Part shown: positions 7,870-17,322 of the stretch, in pieces
Numbering within the stretch: the stretch's first letter is position 1
Layout: every line of letters begins with the position of its first letter
Assembly: GCF_008868175.1 (NCBI RefSeq)
Contig: NZ_WBKT01000030.1
Span: forward strand, 1-49,124
Reading direction: 5' to 3'
Source: Micromonospora sp. AMSO31t
GTDB lineage: Bacteria; Actinomycetota; Actinomycetes; Mycobacteriales; Micromonosporaceae
Length of the DNA stretch: 49,124 nt
Notes under the pieces: model-generated
The model's input: only the letters and a program-made list of their open reading frames with translations
The model's database searches: none
Told to the model about the DNA's origin: nothing
Program-made: the position numbers and the translations under genes

Positions 7870-8828
7870 AGCTCGCGGAGCCGGGGCAGCAGCTCCTCCT
7901 GCGCCCAGTCCAGGAACATCGGCTGGCTGTCCCCGCCGACCTGGACCAGCGCCACGTGGGTGAACCCCGCGTCGACGAACTTCTTGAACGCCTCGACGTG
8001 CCGGTCCACGTCCGGCCCGCAGGAGATGCCCTCGGCCACGTCCTCCTCGCGGACGAACTGGGTGGCCGCCGCGAAGGCGTCCGGCCCGGGCAGGTCGGCG
8101 TTGACCTTCCAGCCCATGCCGAACCAGCGGAACTGGTCGTGCACGATCTTGCGGCACTCGGCCTCGTCCGGCCCGTAGCAGATGGCCACCTGCCCGTAGC
8201 GGGGGCGGCCCGCGCCGCCGGCCTCCTCGTACATCTCGACCAGGTGCGGCAGCGGGTCGGTGGCGATCATGGCGTCGGCGTAGTCGGCGGCGAGGGTGGC
8301 GGACTGCCGGCCCGAGGCGGCCACGGCCATCGGCACCGGGCGTTCCGGCCGGTCCCAGACGTAGGCGTCGGGCACGTCGAAGTGGTTGCCGGAGAAGGTC
8401 AGCGTCTCGCCGTTGAGCAGCGGGCGGATGATCTGGAGCGCCTCCTCGAACATCTCGTGCCGCTGCTGCACGTGCGGCCAGCCGCCCACCACGTGCTCGT
8501 TGAGGTTCTCCCCGGCGCCGAGGCCGAGGGTGAACCGCCCGTCCGACAGGACCCCGATGGTGCTGGCCTTCTGCGCCACGACCGCCGGGTGGTAGCGCCG
8601 GATCGGGCAGGTCACGAAGGACAGCAGCTCGGCCCGGCTGGTGGCGTGGGCGACCGCGCCGAGCACCGACCAGGCGTACGGGGAGTGACCCTGCGAGTCG
8701 AGCCAGGGGTAGTAGTGGTCGGACATGACGAGGTGGTCGAAGCCGGCGGCCTCGGCGCGGACGGCGTGGTCGACCAGCTGCTTGGGTCCGGCCTGTTCGC
8801 ACATGAGGGTGTAGCCGACCTTGACCAT
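7866..8828 (-). CDS. LLM-class F420-dependent oxidoreductase (FGD-like, TIGR03557 type)
   Basis: A luciferase-like TIM-barrel enzyme of about 320 residues, expected to use coenzyme F420. The opening VKVGYTLMCEQAGP, SDHYYPWLDSQGHSPYAW and GRFTLGLGAGENLNEHV are characteristic of the F420-dependent glucose-6-phosphate dehydrogenase-like group, although the substrate need not be a sugar phosphate. I chose the ATG at 8828 because AAGGAGAGG lies just before it; an upstream start at 8858 would add ten unsupported residues. It is the first gene of the minus-strand group and overlaps the hydrolase gene by four bases. Confidence 0.88.
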   Translation of the reverse strand: MVKVGYTLMCEQAGPKQLVDHAVRAEAAGFDHLVMSDHYYPWLDSQGHSPYAWSVLGAVAHATSRAELLSFVTCPIRRYHPAVVAQKASTIGVLSDGRFTLGLGAGENLNEHVVGGWPHVQQRHEMFEEALQIIRPLLNGETLTFSGNHFDVPDAYVWDRPERPVPMAVAASGRQSATLAADYADAMIATDPLPHLVEMYEEAGGAGRPRYGQVAICYGPDEAECRKIVHDQFRWFGMGWKVNADLPGPDAFAAATQFVREEDVAEGISCGPDVDRHVEAFKKFVDAGFTHVALVQVGGDSQPMFLDWAQEELLPRLREL

Positions 8829-8946
8829 GACACCTCTCCTTCCGGGGCGGATCGTCACCGGATACCCCGCGCAGCGACGGTCAACCCTGGTGTCCGCTTC
8901 GGCGGCCGGCCGTCTTGACGCCGGTGAGGGAGATGCCGACAGTCCG

Positions 8947-8958
8947 GCTTAACCGGTT
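8947..8958. promoter_or_regulatory. Operator-like site 1 upstream of the mannanase
   Basis: GCTTAACCGGTT contains the perfect palindrome AACCGGTT. The same 12-base word recurs at 9060-9071. The central CCGG palindrome fits a LacI-family operator, but no such regulator gene is nearby. Confidence 0.5.
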
Positions 8959-9000
8959 CAGACTCCGGTGGCGCACCATCCTGTGGTGGGGATGACCGCC

Positions 9001-9036
9001 CCTGCGGCGGCCCGTGGCGACATGGGCCGCCGCAGG
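9001..9036 (+). terminator. Strong hairpin between the two operator copies
   Basis: A perfect 13-base inverted repeat, CCTGCGGCGGCCC / GGGCCGCCGCAGG, has a 10-base loop. It lies between the operator copies and upstream of the mannanase promoter. It may terminate upstream transcription or form part of the control region. Confidence 0.5.
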
Positions 9037-9059
9037 CTTCCGGGCCGTACGGCCGATCT

Positions 9060-9098
9060 GCTTAACCGGTTGCCTTCCCCGTTCCATCGCCCTACGCT
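9060..9098 (+). promoter_or_regulatory. Mannanase promoter with overlapping operator site 2
   Basis: The second GCTTAACCGGTT (9060-9071) overlaps a good promoter: TTGCCT (9070-9075), 17 bases, TACGCT (9093-9098). A repressor bound here would block the -35 box. The leader would be about 100 bases. Confidence 0.65.
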
Positions 9099-9207
9099 GA
9101 TGCGTGCGTCCGCCGGAGTCGGGCGGCGGCTGCCGGGCTCAGCCGCCACGCCCTCGTCATCGCCGCACCCCCACCTGGGCACGGGGGAGACCTCCCTGAG
9201 GACAGCC

Positions 9208-10587
9208 ATGAAGAAGTTGCTCTCCGTCGCGGGCGTCGCCCTGCTGACGGTCCTCGCCGCCGTCTTCGCCTTCGGGCAGCCGGCCCACGCCGCCGCCGGC
9301 TTCTCCGTCGCGAACGGCCGGCTCTACGACGCCAACGGCACCGAGTTCGTCATGCGCGGGGTCAACCACGCGCACACCTGGTACCCGCAGCAGACCTCGT
9401 CGTTCGCCAACATCAAGGCGCTCGGCGCGAACACCGTGCGGGTCGTGCTGGCCAGCGGCGATCGCTGGCCGAAGAACAGCGCCGCCGACGTCACCAACGT
9501 CATCTCGCTCTGCAAGGCGAACCGGCTCATCTGCGTCCTGGAGGTGCACGACACCACCGGGTACGGCGAGCAGAGCGGTGCGATCACCCTGGACCGGGCG
9601 GTCGACTACTGGCTCGGCATCGCCGGCGCCCTCCAGGGCCAGGAGAAGTACGTCATCGTCAACATCGGCAACGAGCCCTACGGCAACCAGGGCTACGCCA
9701 CCTGGGCCACCGACACGGCCAACGCCGTGAAGCGGCTGCGCGCCGGCGGCCTGACCCACACGATCATGGTGGACGCCCCGAACTGGGGCCAGGACTGGTC
9801 GTTCACCATGCGCGACAACGCCGCCCCGGTCTTCGCCGCCGACCCGCAGAAGAACACCGTCTTCTCGATCCACATGTACGGCGTCTTCGACACCGCCGCC
9901 GAGATCACCGACTACCTGGGCCGCTTCCGCACCGCCGGCCTGCCGATCGTGGTCGGCGAGTTCGGCTTCAACCACTCCGACGGCAACCCCGACGAGGACA
10001 CCATCCTCGCCTACAGCCAGGCCAACGGGGTCGGCTACCTCGGCTGGTCGTGGAGCGGCAACGGCGGCGGCGTCGAATACCTCGACATGGTCACCAACTT
10101 CGATCCGAGCCAGCTCTCCACCTGGGGCCAGCGGATCTTCAACGGCGCCAACGGCATCAGGGCCACCGCCCGGGAGGCCTCGGTCTACGCCGGCACCTCG
10201 CCGAGCCCGACCACCAGCCCGACGACGAGCCCGACGACCAGCCCGAGCCCGACGACCAGCCCGACCGGTGGCCCCACCCCACCGCCGGCCGGCTGCACCG
10301 CCGTCTACACGATCGTGAACTCCTGGCAGGGCGGCTTCCAGGGTGAGGTCAGGGTGACGGCGGGCGCGGCCGCGATCACCGGCTGGACGACGAAGTGGAC
10401 GTTCGCCAACGGCCAGACCGTCAGCCAGTCCTGGAACGCGGCGGTCAGCGGCAGCGGCGCGGCGTACACGGCGCGCAACGTGGACTGGAACGGCCGGCTC
10501 GGCGCCGGGGCCAGCACCTCGTTCGGCTTCATCGGCGGCTGGAACGGCAGCAACACGATCCCCGCGGTGACCTGCGCCGCGAGCTGA
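9208..10587 (+). CDS. Secreted GH5 (subfamily 8-like) beta-mannanase with CBM2
   Basis: An extracellular endo-acting glycosidase of 459 residues. A Sec signal peptide ends near AHA-A (residue 29). The catalytic domain has GVNHAHTWYP, LEVHDTTG, the acid/base Glu156 in NIGNEPYGN and the nucleophile Glu251 in VVGEFGFNHSDG. These follow actinomycete and Bacillus GH5_8 mannanases more closely than cellulases. A Pro/Thr/Ser linker of repeated SPTT units (about 332-357) leads to a C-terminal type 2 carbohydrate-binding module with the usual flanking Cys pair (GCTAVYT...VTCAAS) and conserved Trp residues. ATG 9208 starts the signal peptide. Galactomannan degradation would fit the alpha-galactosidase encoded 3 kb away. 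Cellulase activity cannot be excluded. Confidence 0.9.
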   Translation: MKKLLSVAGVALLTVLAAVFAFGQPAHAAAGFSVANGRLYDANGTEFVMRGVNHAHTWYPQQTSSFANIKALGANTVRVVLASGDRWPKNSAADVTNVISLCKANRLICVLEVHDTTGYGEQSGAITLDRAVDYWLGIAGALQGQEKYVIVNIGNEPYGNQGYATWATDTANAVKRLRAGGLTHTIMVDAPNWGQDWSFTMRDNAAPVFAADPQKNTVFSIHMYGVFDTAAEITDYLGRFRTAGLPIVVGEFGFNHSDGNPDEDTILAYSQANGVGYLGWSWSGNGGGVEYLDMVTNFDPSQLSTWGQRIFNGANGIRATAREASVYAGTSPSPTTSPTTSPTTSPSPTTSPTGGPTPPPAGCTAVYTIVNSWQGGFQGEVRVTAGAAAITGWTTKWTFANGQTVSQSWNAAVSGSGAAYTARNVDWNGRLGAGASTSFGFIGGWNGSNTIPAVTCAAS

Positions 10588-10596
10588 ACATCCACC

Positions 10597-10626
10597 GGTG
10601 GCCGGGTCCGCGCGGGCCCGGCCACC
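10597..10626 (+). terminator. Terminator hairpin after the mannanase gene
   Basis: GGTGGCCGGG and CCCGGCCACC form a perfect 10-base stem with a 10-base loop, 10 bases after the stop codon. No T-run follows. Confidence 0.65.
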
Positions 10627-10678
10627 ACCCTGTCCGGATACGCCCCGGCGACGGTCAGAAAATCTAGGCCCGATCCGC

Positions 10679-10707
10679 TAGACATTCTCGCCGCGCCTGG
10701 CTAATGT
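10679..10707 (+). promoter_or_regulatory. Promoter of the long MerR leader
   Basis: TAGACA (10679-10684), 17 bases, TAATGT (10702-10707) is a strong housekeeping-type promoter. Transcription would begin near 10714, about 400 bases before the MerR start codon. Confidence 0.62.
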
Positions 10708-10713
10708 TCCTGG

Positions 10714-11088
10714 GGTTGGGAGAAGAGATCGGCGAAGACGCAGACGAAGCAGCAGGACCCTGACGTCATTCCAGGTCAGGGCAAGCGGGTGGGCCGATGC
10801 TGGTTCAGGGCTCGCCTGCCGCACGACAGGCACCACAGAAATGGGAAGCAGAGGAAAGGGAGGGCACGAACACCGTTGGATCGCCCGTCTCCAGGACCCA
10901 GTTCAGCTCTGGAGCCGGACACCGCAGTTTCCATCGAACGAGAGGTGGTCTCCGGTCACGCTTATGCGATCCTCGCACTCCAGACCGCCGACGGCGGCAG
11001 GTGCGGATACGACAACCCGACGAATCTGTCGGTAGATGGTGCTTTCGACCCGTAACCCCGGGCCCCGGTGCTTCCCGCGCCGGGGCCC
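10714..11088 (+). ncRNA. Candidate structured leader RNA or independent sRNA upstream of MerR
   Basis: About 375 bases without a convincing gene hold a row of short perfect hairpins. These are CCCTGAC/GTCAGGG (10758-10781), GCCTG/CAGGC (10814-10831), CTCCAG/CTGGAG (10889-10914), CCGCC/GGCGG (10985-10997), CCGAC/GTCGG (11017-11032) and finally GGGCCCCGG/CCGGGGCCC (11060-11088), which looks like a terminator or attenuator. The MerR start codon is only 22 bases further on. It could be a cis-acting leader or a separate small RNA; no known RNA family is recognised. Confidence 0.42.
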
Positions 11089-11109
11089 TCGTCATGGAGA
11101 GACATATAT

Positions 11110-11409
11110 ATGGCCCAACCCGATGACATGTTCGGTGACGACGACTACCCCGCCTACACGATGGGCCGCGCCGCGGAGATCACCGGCGCCTCGCCGGACT
11201 TTCTGCGTCGCCTCGACGAGGCGAAGCTGATCACCCCGTCCCGCTCGGCCGGCGGCCATCGCCGATACTCCCGTTACCAGCTCCGCCTCGCCGCGCGGGC
11301 CCGGGAGATGGTCGACCAGGGCACCGCCCTGGAAGCCGCCTGCCGAATCATCATTCTCGAAGACCAGCTCGAAGAAGCCCTCCGGCACAACCAGAACCAC
11401 CAGCGCTGA
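11110..11409 (+). CDS. MerR-family transcriptional regulator (99 aa)
   Basis: A short DNA-binding protein made of a MerR-type winged helix: YTMGRAAEITGASPDFLRRLD, then LITPSRSAGGHRRYSRYQL, then an amphipathic helix (EAACRIIILEDQLEEAL) for dimer formation. There is no effector-binding domain and no cysteine pattern for metal sensing, so it resembles the small MerR-like regulators of actinomycetes. The ATG at 11110 follows a TGGAGAGA ribosome site. It sits behind a long structured leader with a terminator-like hairpin close to the start, so expression may be controlled after transcription initiation. Confidence 0.84.
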   Translation: MAQPDDMFGDDDYPAYTMGRAAEITGASPDFLRRLDEAKLITPSRSAGGHRRYSRYQLRLAARAREMVDQGTALEAACRIIILEDQLEEALRHNQNHQR

Positions 11410-11440
11410 CGGCAGGCGAACGCGGCCTGATCGCATCGCC

Positions 11441-12664
<1,224 letters not shown>

Positions 12665-12730
12665 GCCGAGGACCTGCGGCGCCAGCTCGCGCAGCAGGTC
12701 CTCGACGGTGCGGTCCGGGACGCCCAGGGG

Positions 12731-13132
12731 TCACAGCTCCTGCGGCGGCGCCGACATGACGGGGTGCACCTCGATCGGCATGTTCAGGGGACGCCCGCCC
12801 GGCCCGGGCGCGGTCGAGATGTGCGCGGCGATCTCCACGGCCCGCTGCGGCGTCTCGCAGTCCACGATCCACCAGCCGGCCAGGAACTCCTTGGTCTCGG
12901 CGAACGGCCCCTCGGTGACCACCGGCGCGCCGTTCTCGCCGGCCCGGACGATCCGCGCCTGCTGCGGCCCGCCCAGGCCCTCGCCCTGCACGAACTCCCC
13001 GTCGGCGACGAGCTTCGCGTTGACCTCCCCCATGAACCCGATGTGCGCCCGGATCTCCTCCGGCGTCCACGTGTCGATCGAGGGGAAGTCGGTGCCGGCG
13101 GCGCTGAACTGCATCAGCAGCATGTACTTCAC
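12731..13132 (-). CDS. DGPF-domain (YCII-related) protein, partner of ECF42
   Basis: A small alpha/beta protein of 133 residues beginning VKYMLLMQFSAAG. The DGPF signature appears as EGPFAETKE near residues 68-76, followed by LAGWWIVDC. ECF42 sigma factors are nearly always encoded beside one or more DGPF proteins and are thought to control them; the biochemical role is not established. GTG 13132 has a GTGAGGAG ribosome site. The stop is adjacent to the sigma gene, so the two are coupled. An ECF42-like -35 box lies upstream. Confidence 0.86.
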   Translation of the reverse strand: MKYMLLMQFSAAGTDFPSIDTWTPEEIRAHIGFMGEVNAKLVADGEFVQGEGLGGPQQARIVRAGENGAPVVTEGPFAETKEFLAGWWIVDCETPQRAVEIAAHISTAPGPGGRPLNMPIEVHPVMSAPPQEL

Positions 13133-13151
13133 GGTTGGCTCCTCACGCCCG

Positions 13152-13209
13152 AGCACCGATTGTCGGTGCTTCCACCCTCCGGTAGAAGCTGCCACCCCGC
13201 TTCTCGACA
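13152..13209 (-). promoter_or_regulatory. Control region of the DGPF/ECF42 operon
   Basis: On the minus strand TGTCGA (13204-13209) matches the -35 word known for ECF42 promoters; a -10 match is not clear. Closer to the gene, AGCACCGA/TCGGTGCT (13152-13170) forms a perfect 8-base inverted repeat with a 3-base loop in the leader. Confidence 0.42.
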
Positions 13210-13218
13210 TCCGTCCAG

Positions 13219-13242
13219 AAAAAAACTTCGCCCGGGGCCGCC
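13219..13242 (-). terminator. Possible terminator of the alpha-galactosidase operon
   Basis: A GC-rich segment followed on the minus strand by seven T residues (13219-13225) lies directly after the GH36 stop. The stem is not perfect. Confidence 0.35.
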
Positions 13243-13243
13243 C

Positions 13244-15439
13244 TCAGCCGGCCGCGGTCACCTCCAGCAGCAGCGCCTGCTCCGGATGCAGGGCGGGCAG
13301 TTGAAGGCCCACGGAGCCCAGCACCGACCCGCTCAGGGTCACCCCGTCGCCCGAGGCCAGCCAGGCCGGCGGCGCCAGCTCCAGCAGTGCCGGCTCCGGC
13401 ACCCCGGCGGGCGGCCGGACCCGGTAGCGCCGTGCTGGGTCCAGCCCCGGCAGCCGCACCATGCCGGGCACCTGCGCCGCCGAGGTGGCCAGCCGGGAGA
13501 CCGCGTACACCGCGTGGGAGCCGTCGTGGGCGACCACGCCGTGGGCCTGGACGGCCGGGTCCGGGTGGTCGACCCGGACCACGCGGCCGCCGTGCAGCAG
13601 CGGGCGGAGCCGCTTGTGCAGCGCCACCCAGGCGGCGAGTTCCGCCCGCTCGGCCGCGCCGATCCCGCTGATGTCCCACTCGATGCCGTGGTGGCCGAAG
13701 AGCGCGGTGACCGCCCGGAAGCCCAGGTCGTGCACCCGGTGGGTGGTGTGCGAGCGCTCCGGTCCGATGTGGGTGCCGATCAGCTCGGGCGGCAGCAGCA
13801 GGCCGGTCCAGCGCTGGATCGACAGCCGCTCCAGCGCGTCGTTGCAGTCGCTCGCCCAGACCCGGTCGGTGCGGCGCAGGATCTCCAGGTCGACCCGGGC
13901 GCCGCCGGAGGAGCAGCTTTCGATCTCCAGGCCGGGGTGCCGGGCGCGCAGGTCGTCGAGGAGCCGGTAGACGGCGACGGTCTGCGCGTGCACGCCCGGC
14001 CGGCCGCCGTGCCCGGCCTCGGTGAGGTCCCGATTGTGGTCCCACTTCAGGTACGCGATCCCGTCGTGCTCGCTCAGCACCGCGTCCAGCCGGCCGAGCA
14101 GGTGGGCGTACGCGTCCGGGTGCGCCAGGTCGAGCACCTGCTGGTGCCGCCACTGGAGCGGCAGCCGGCCGGGGGCCTGGAGCACCCAGTCCGGGTGGGC
14201 CCGGAACAGGTCCGAGTCCGGGTTGACCATCTCCGGCTCGACCCAGAGCCCGAACTGCATGCCGTGCTTGCGGACGTGGTCGACGAGCGGTTGCAGCCCG
14301 CCCGGCCAGACCTCGTCGTCCACCCACCAGTCGCCGAGCCCGGCGCGGTCGTGCCGCCGGCCGCGGAACCAGCCGTCGTCCAGCACGAAGCGTTCCACGC
14401 CCACCTCGGCGGCCCGGTCGGCGAGGCCCTTCAGCCGGTCCAGGTCGTGGTCGAAGTAGACCGCCTCCCACACGTTCAAGGTCACCGGGCGCGGGCCGCG
14501 CGGGTGCTCCGGGCGGGCCCTCAGGTGGGTGTGCAGCACGTCGCTGAGCCCGTCCAGCCCGTCGGCGGAGTGCACCGCGTGGAGCAGGGGAGTGGCGTAC
14601 TCCTCGCCCGGCCCGAGCACGATCTCGCCGGCGGCGAGCAGCTCACCGCCGCCCAGGGTGGCCTCGCCGGTCGGCCGGCGTTCGGCGACCGTGACGTGGT
14701 CGCCGCTCCACGCCGTGTGCACCGCCCACACCTCGCCGTGCCCGAAGCCGAACCCCGCGGTGCCGGCGACCAGCAGCAGGGTGGCGTCGTGCCCGGTCCG
14801 GCCGTGCCGCCCCTCGCGCACCCAGGCGCCCATCGGCCACGGGTGCCGCTGCGGCGCCCGCTCCCGGCACCAGCGGCCGGTGAGGTCGAGCAGTTCGGTG
14901 GCGACCGCCGGCACCGGCAGCACGGGCGTCAGCTCGCGTACCTCGTAGGGCCGGTCGCCGTCGTTGCGCAGCCGGTGCCGCACGGTGAGCAGCCCCGCGG
15001 TGGTCAGGGTGATCTCGACGGTCAGCGACAGCCCGGCGCCCGCGTCCGCGGCCCGCACGGTCACCCGCGCGGCCCCGGCCCCGCCGTGGTCCCGCTCCTC
15101 CTCGGGTACGCGCACCGCGTCCCCACCGCCGCCAGGCGGGTCGTCCACGTCGATCGTGTCGAGGCGGAACGCGGTCGACCAGTCCCGGCCGTCCCGGTGC
15201 CCGGCCAGGCCGGGCCGGCCGCTCCAGCCGGCGCTCGGCTCGGGCAGCAGCGACAGCACCGTCGGCGCGTCGAAGCTGCTCGGCACCACCGGTGGGATGG
15301 TGGCGTCGGCCAGCGCGGGCAGGTCGGCGGCGGGCAGCGGACCGAGGTCGGCGCCCCAGTGCACGATCCGGGGCAGGCCGGGGCCGCGCGCGTCGAGCAC
15401 CAGGCTGGTCCGCGCGCGGCGCAGGTGAACGATGGTCAT
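13244..15439 (-). CDS. GH36 alpha-galactosidase
   Basis: A cytoplasmic retaining alpha-galactosidase of 731 residues, the usual length for long GH36 enzymes. An N-terminal beta-sandwich is followed by a TIM barrel with LDDGWF, GLWVEPEMVNPDSDL, the nucleophile Asp467 in YLKWDHNRD and the acid/base region at Asp531 (ASDCNDA). ESCSSGGARVD is a further family signature. There is no signal peptide, so it acts on imported alpha-galactosides such as raffinose-type sugars, melibiose or galactomannan fragments. The ATG overlaps the upstream permease stop (ATGA). It is the last gene of the minus-strand transport operon, in accord with intracellular hydrolysis after uptake. Confidence 0.92.
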   Translation of the reverse strand: MTIVHLRRARTSLVLDARGPGLPRIVHWGADLGPLPAADLPALADATIPPVVPSSFDAPTVLSLLPEPSAGWSGRPGLAGHRDGRDWSTAFRLDTIDVDDPPGGGGDAVRVPEEERDHGGAGAARVTVRAADAGAGLSLTVEITLTTAGLLTVRHRLRNDGDRPYEVRELTPVLPVPAVATELLDLTGRWCRERAPQRHPWPMGAWVREGRHGRTGHDATLLLVAGTAGFGFGHGEVWAVHTAWSGDHVTVAERRPTGEATLGGGELLAAGEIVLGPGEEYATPLLHAVHSADGLDGLSDVLHTHLRARPEHPRGPRPVTLNVWEAVYFDHDLDRLKGLADRAAEVGVERFVLDDGWFRGRRHDRAGLGDWWVDDEVWPGGLQPLVDHVRKHGMQFGLWVEPEMVNPDSDLFRAHPDWVLQAPGRLPLQWRHQQVLDLAHPDAYAHLLGRLDAVLSEHDGIAYLKWDHNRDLTEAGHGGRPGVHAQTVAVYRLLDDLRARHPGLEIESCSSGGARVDLEILRRTDRVWASDCNDALERLSIQRWTGLLLPPELIGTHIGPERSHTTHRVHDLGFRAVTALFGHHGIEWDISGIGAAERAELAAWVALHKRLRPLLHGGRVVRVDHPDPAVQAHGVVAHDGSHAVYAVSRLATSAAQVPGMVRLPGLDPARRYRVRPPAGVPEPALLELAPPAWLASGDGVTLSGSVLGSVGLQLPALHPEQALLLEVTAAG

Positions 15440-16347
15440 CCCTTGGAAGCTCCCAGGGTGAGGCCCCGGACGAACTGCTTCTGCAACAGGAAGAAGATCA
15501 CCAGGGTGGGGATGGCGACCAGCACCGAGCCGGCCGAGACGAGGTTGTTGTCGGTGAAGAACTCGCCGCGCAGGTTGTTCAGCGAGCTGGTCACCGGGAA
15601 CTTGTCGCCGGTGCGCATGAGCACGGTGGCCCAGAAGAACTCGTTGTAGATCCAGGTCACCTCCAGCGTCGCCAGCGCGGCCAGGGCCGGCCGGCACAGC
15701 GGCATGGTCACCTGCCAGTACTGCCGCCAGACGCTGGCGCCGTCCACCATGGCCGCCTCGTACAGCTCGTGTGGCAGGGCCTTCATGTAGTTGCTCAGCA
15801 CGAAGACGCAGAAGCCGCACTGGAAGGCGACGTTGACCAGGATCAGCCCCCAGTAGCTGTCGTAGAGCAGCTCCGAGTCGCTCATGAAGGCCGGCAGCGG
15901 GATCTCGGTGAACATCCGGAACAGCGGGATGAGCAGGGCCTGCTGCGGCAGGAGGTTCGCCGCCGTGAAGAGGCCGAGCAGCGCGATGTTGAACTTCCAG
16001 CTGAACCGGGCGATCACGAACGCCACGCAGGAGGCGAGGAACAGGGTCAGCAGGACCGCCGGGACGGTGATGTAGACCGAGTTGAGGAAGTGCTTGCCGA
16101 ACTCGGCGGTCCGCCACGCGGTGACGTAGTTGTCGAGCGTCCAGCCGCCGAGCGAGACGTAGCCGTGGGTGGCGGTGTACTCGTACGAGCGCAGGGACGT
16201 CAGCACCGCCCAGAGGATCGGGAAGAGCCAGCCGACCGCCACCGCGGCGAGGAAGACGTGCAGGACCACCCGGGCCGGCCGCAGCGGCCGGCGGCGGGCC
16301 GGCGGCGCCGCGGTGTCGGGGTCACGGGTCAGGGTCGCGCTGCTCAT
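15436..16347 (-). CDS. Carbohydrate ABC transporter permease (MalG type)
   Basis: An inner-membrane protein of 303 residues with about six helices. The cytoplasmic loop signature EAAMVDGASVWRQYWQVTMPL (near residues 195-215) is the EAA motif that docks the ATPase. The C-terminal LQKQFVRGLTLGASKG is typical of MalG-type (CUT1) permeases. Both ends overlap neighbours by ATGA, so the binding protein, both permeases and GH36 form one tightly coupled operon. No ATPase gene is present here. Confidence 0.92.
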   Translation of the reverse strand: MSSATLTRDPDTAAPPARRRPLRPARVVLHVFLAAVAVGWLFPILWAVLTSLRSYEYTATHGYVSLGGWTLDNYVTAWRTAEFGKHFLNSVYITVPAVLLTLFLASCVAFVIARFSWKFNIALLGLFTAANLLPQQALLIPLFRMFTEIPLPAFMSDSELLYDSYWGLILVNVAFQCGFCVFVLSNYMKALPHELYEAAMVDGASVWRQYWQVTMPLCRPALAALATLEVTWIYNEFFWATVLMRTGDKFPVTSSLNNLRGEFFTDNNLVSAGSVLVAIPTLVIFFLLQKQFVRGLTLGASKG

Positions 16348-17300
16348 CGGCGGTCCTCCCGCATCACGGTGAACAGGTAGAGGGTGATGAAGACCAGGGA
16401 GACGACCAGCATGATGGTCGCCAGCGCCGAGCCGAAGCCGATCCGGCTGGCCTCGCCCACCACGTTCTGGGTGACCAGGGCGGAGATCAGCTCCAGGCCG
16501 TTGCGGCCCTTGTTGATGACCCAGACCAGGTCGAAGGCGCGCAGTGACTCGATCACCGTCACCACCAGCACGATGATGTTGATGGGTCGCATCACCGGGA
16601 ACACGACGCGGAAGAAGGTGCTGGCCTCCGAGGAGCCGTCCACGGCGGCGGCCTCGCGCAACGACGGGTCGACGCCCTTCAGGCCGGCCAGGTAGAGCAG
16701 CATGATGTAGCCGACGTGCCGCCAGCCGGCGGCGAACAGCACCGCCCAGATGTTGACGTTCGGGTCGCCGTACCAGTCGGTCTGGCTGCCGAGCAGGGCG
16801 TTGAGCAGGCCCTGGTCGCGGCTGTAGATGAGCTGCCAGACGAAGCCGATCAGCGCCAGCGAGAGCACCACCGGCAGGTAGAGCGCGGTCTGGTAGAACC
16901 GGCTGCCGCGCAGTTCCTTGTCCAGCAGCACGGCGAGGAACATCCCGAACGGGGTGGCCACCACGAACAGCGCGGCCAGCCAGAGCAGGTTGTTCTGCAC
17001 GGCCGGCACGAACGGTGGGTAGATGTTGACCACGTCGTCGTAGTTCTTCAGACCGACCCAGTCGATCTCGCCCAGCGGGCCGATGCCGTCCCAGTTGGTG
17101 CCGGAGAGCAGCACGGTCGCGCCCGCCGGCAGCCAGACCAGGCCGACGACGAGCAGCAGGGGCACCAGCACCATCAGCGTGATCACCACGCGGTCGGTGC
17201 CGGACAGGAGCCGTAGCCGGCGGCCGCGACCACGCGTGGTGGTGGTCGCGGCCGGCGGCGGCACGGCGCGATCCGCTTGGATCAGGGGCAGGTCGGACAT
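16344..17300 (-). CDS. Carbohydrate ABC transporter permease (MalF type)
   Basis: A 318-residue membrane protein with a basic N-terminal tail and about six helices. The docking loop is REAAAVDGSSEASTFFRVVFPVM near residues 213-235. It forms the heterodimeric channel with the MalG-type permease encoded immediately downstream. The start is 22 bases from the stop of the binding-protein gene, with a GGGGGAGGACAG ribosome site. The probable cargo is a galactose-containing oligosaccharide, from context. Confidence 0.92.
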   Translation of the reverse strand: MSDLPLIQADRAVPPPAATTTTRGRGRRLRLLSGTDRVVITLMVLVPLLLVVGLVWLPAGATVLLSGTNWDGIGPLGEIDWVGLKNYDDVVNIYPPFVPAVQNNLLWLAALFVVATPFGMFLAVLLDKELRGSRFYQTALYLPVVLSLALIGFVWQLIYSRDQGLLNALLGSQTDWYGDPNVNIWAVLFAAGWRHVGYIMLLYLAGLKGVDPSLREAAAVDGSSEASTFFRVVFPVMRPINIIVLVVTVIESLRAFDLVWVINKGRNGLELISALVTQNVVGEASRIGFGSALATIMLVVSLVFITLYLFTVMREDRR

Positions 17301-17322
17301 GGCTGTCCTCCCCCTTCCGCCG

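Noticed and set aside
10201..10270. Tandem repeat that might be a mobile or CRISPR-like element
   Set aside because: It is the Ser/Pro/Thr linker of the mannanase, coding in frame.
10714..11088. tmRNA or RNase P RNA in the leader before MerR
   Set aside because: No tRNA-like ends, tag frame or ordered RNase P core motifs are present, although a GAGGAAAG-like word occurs.
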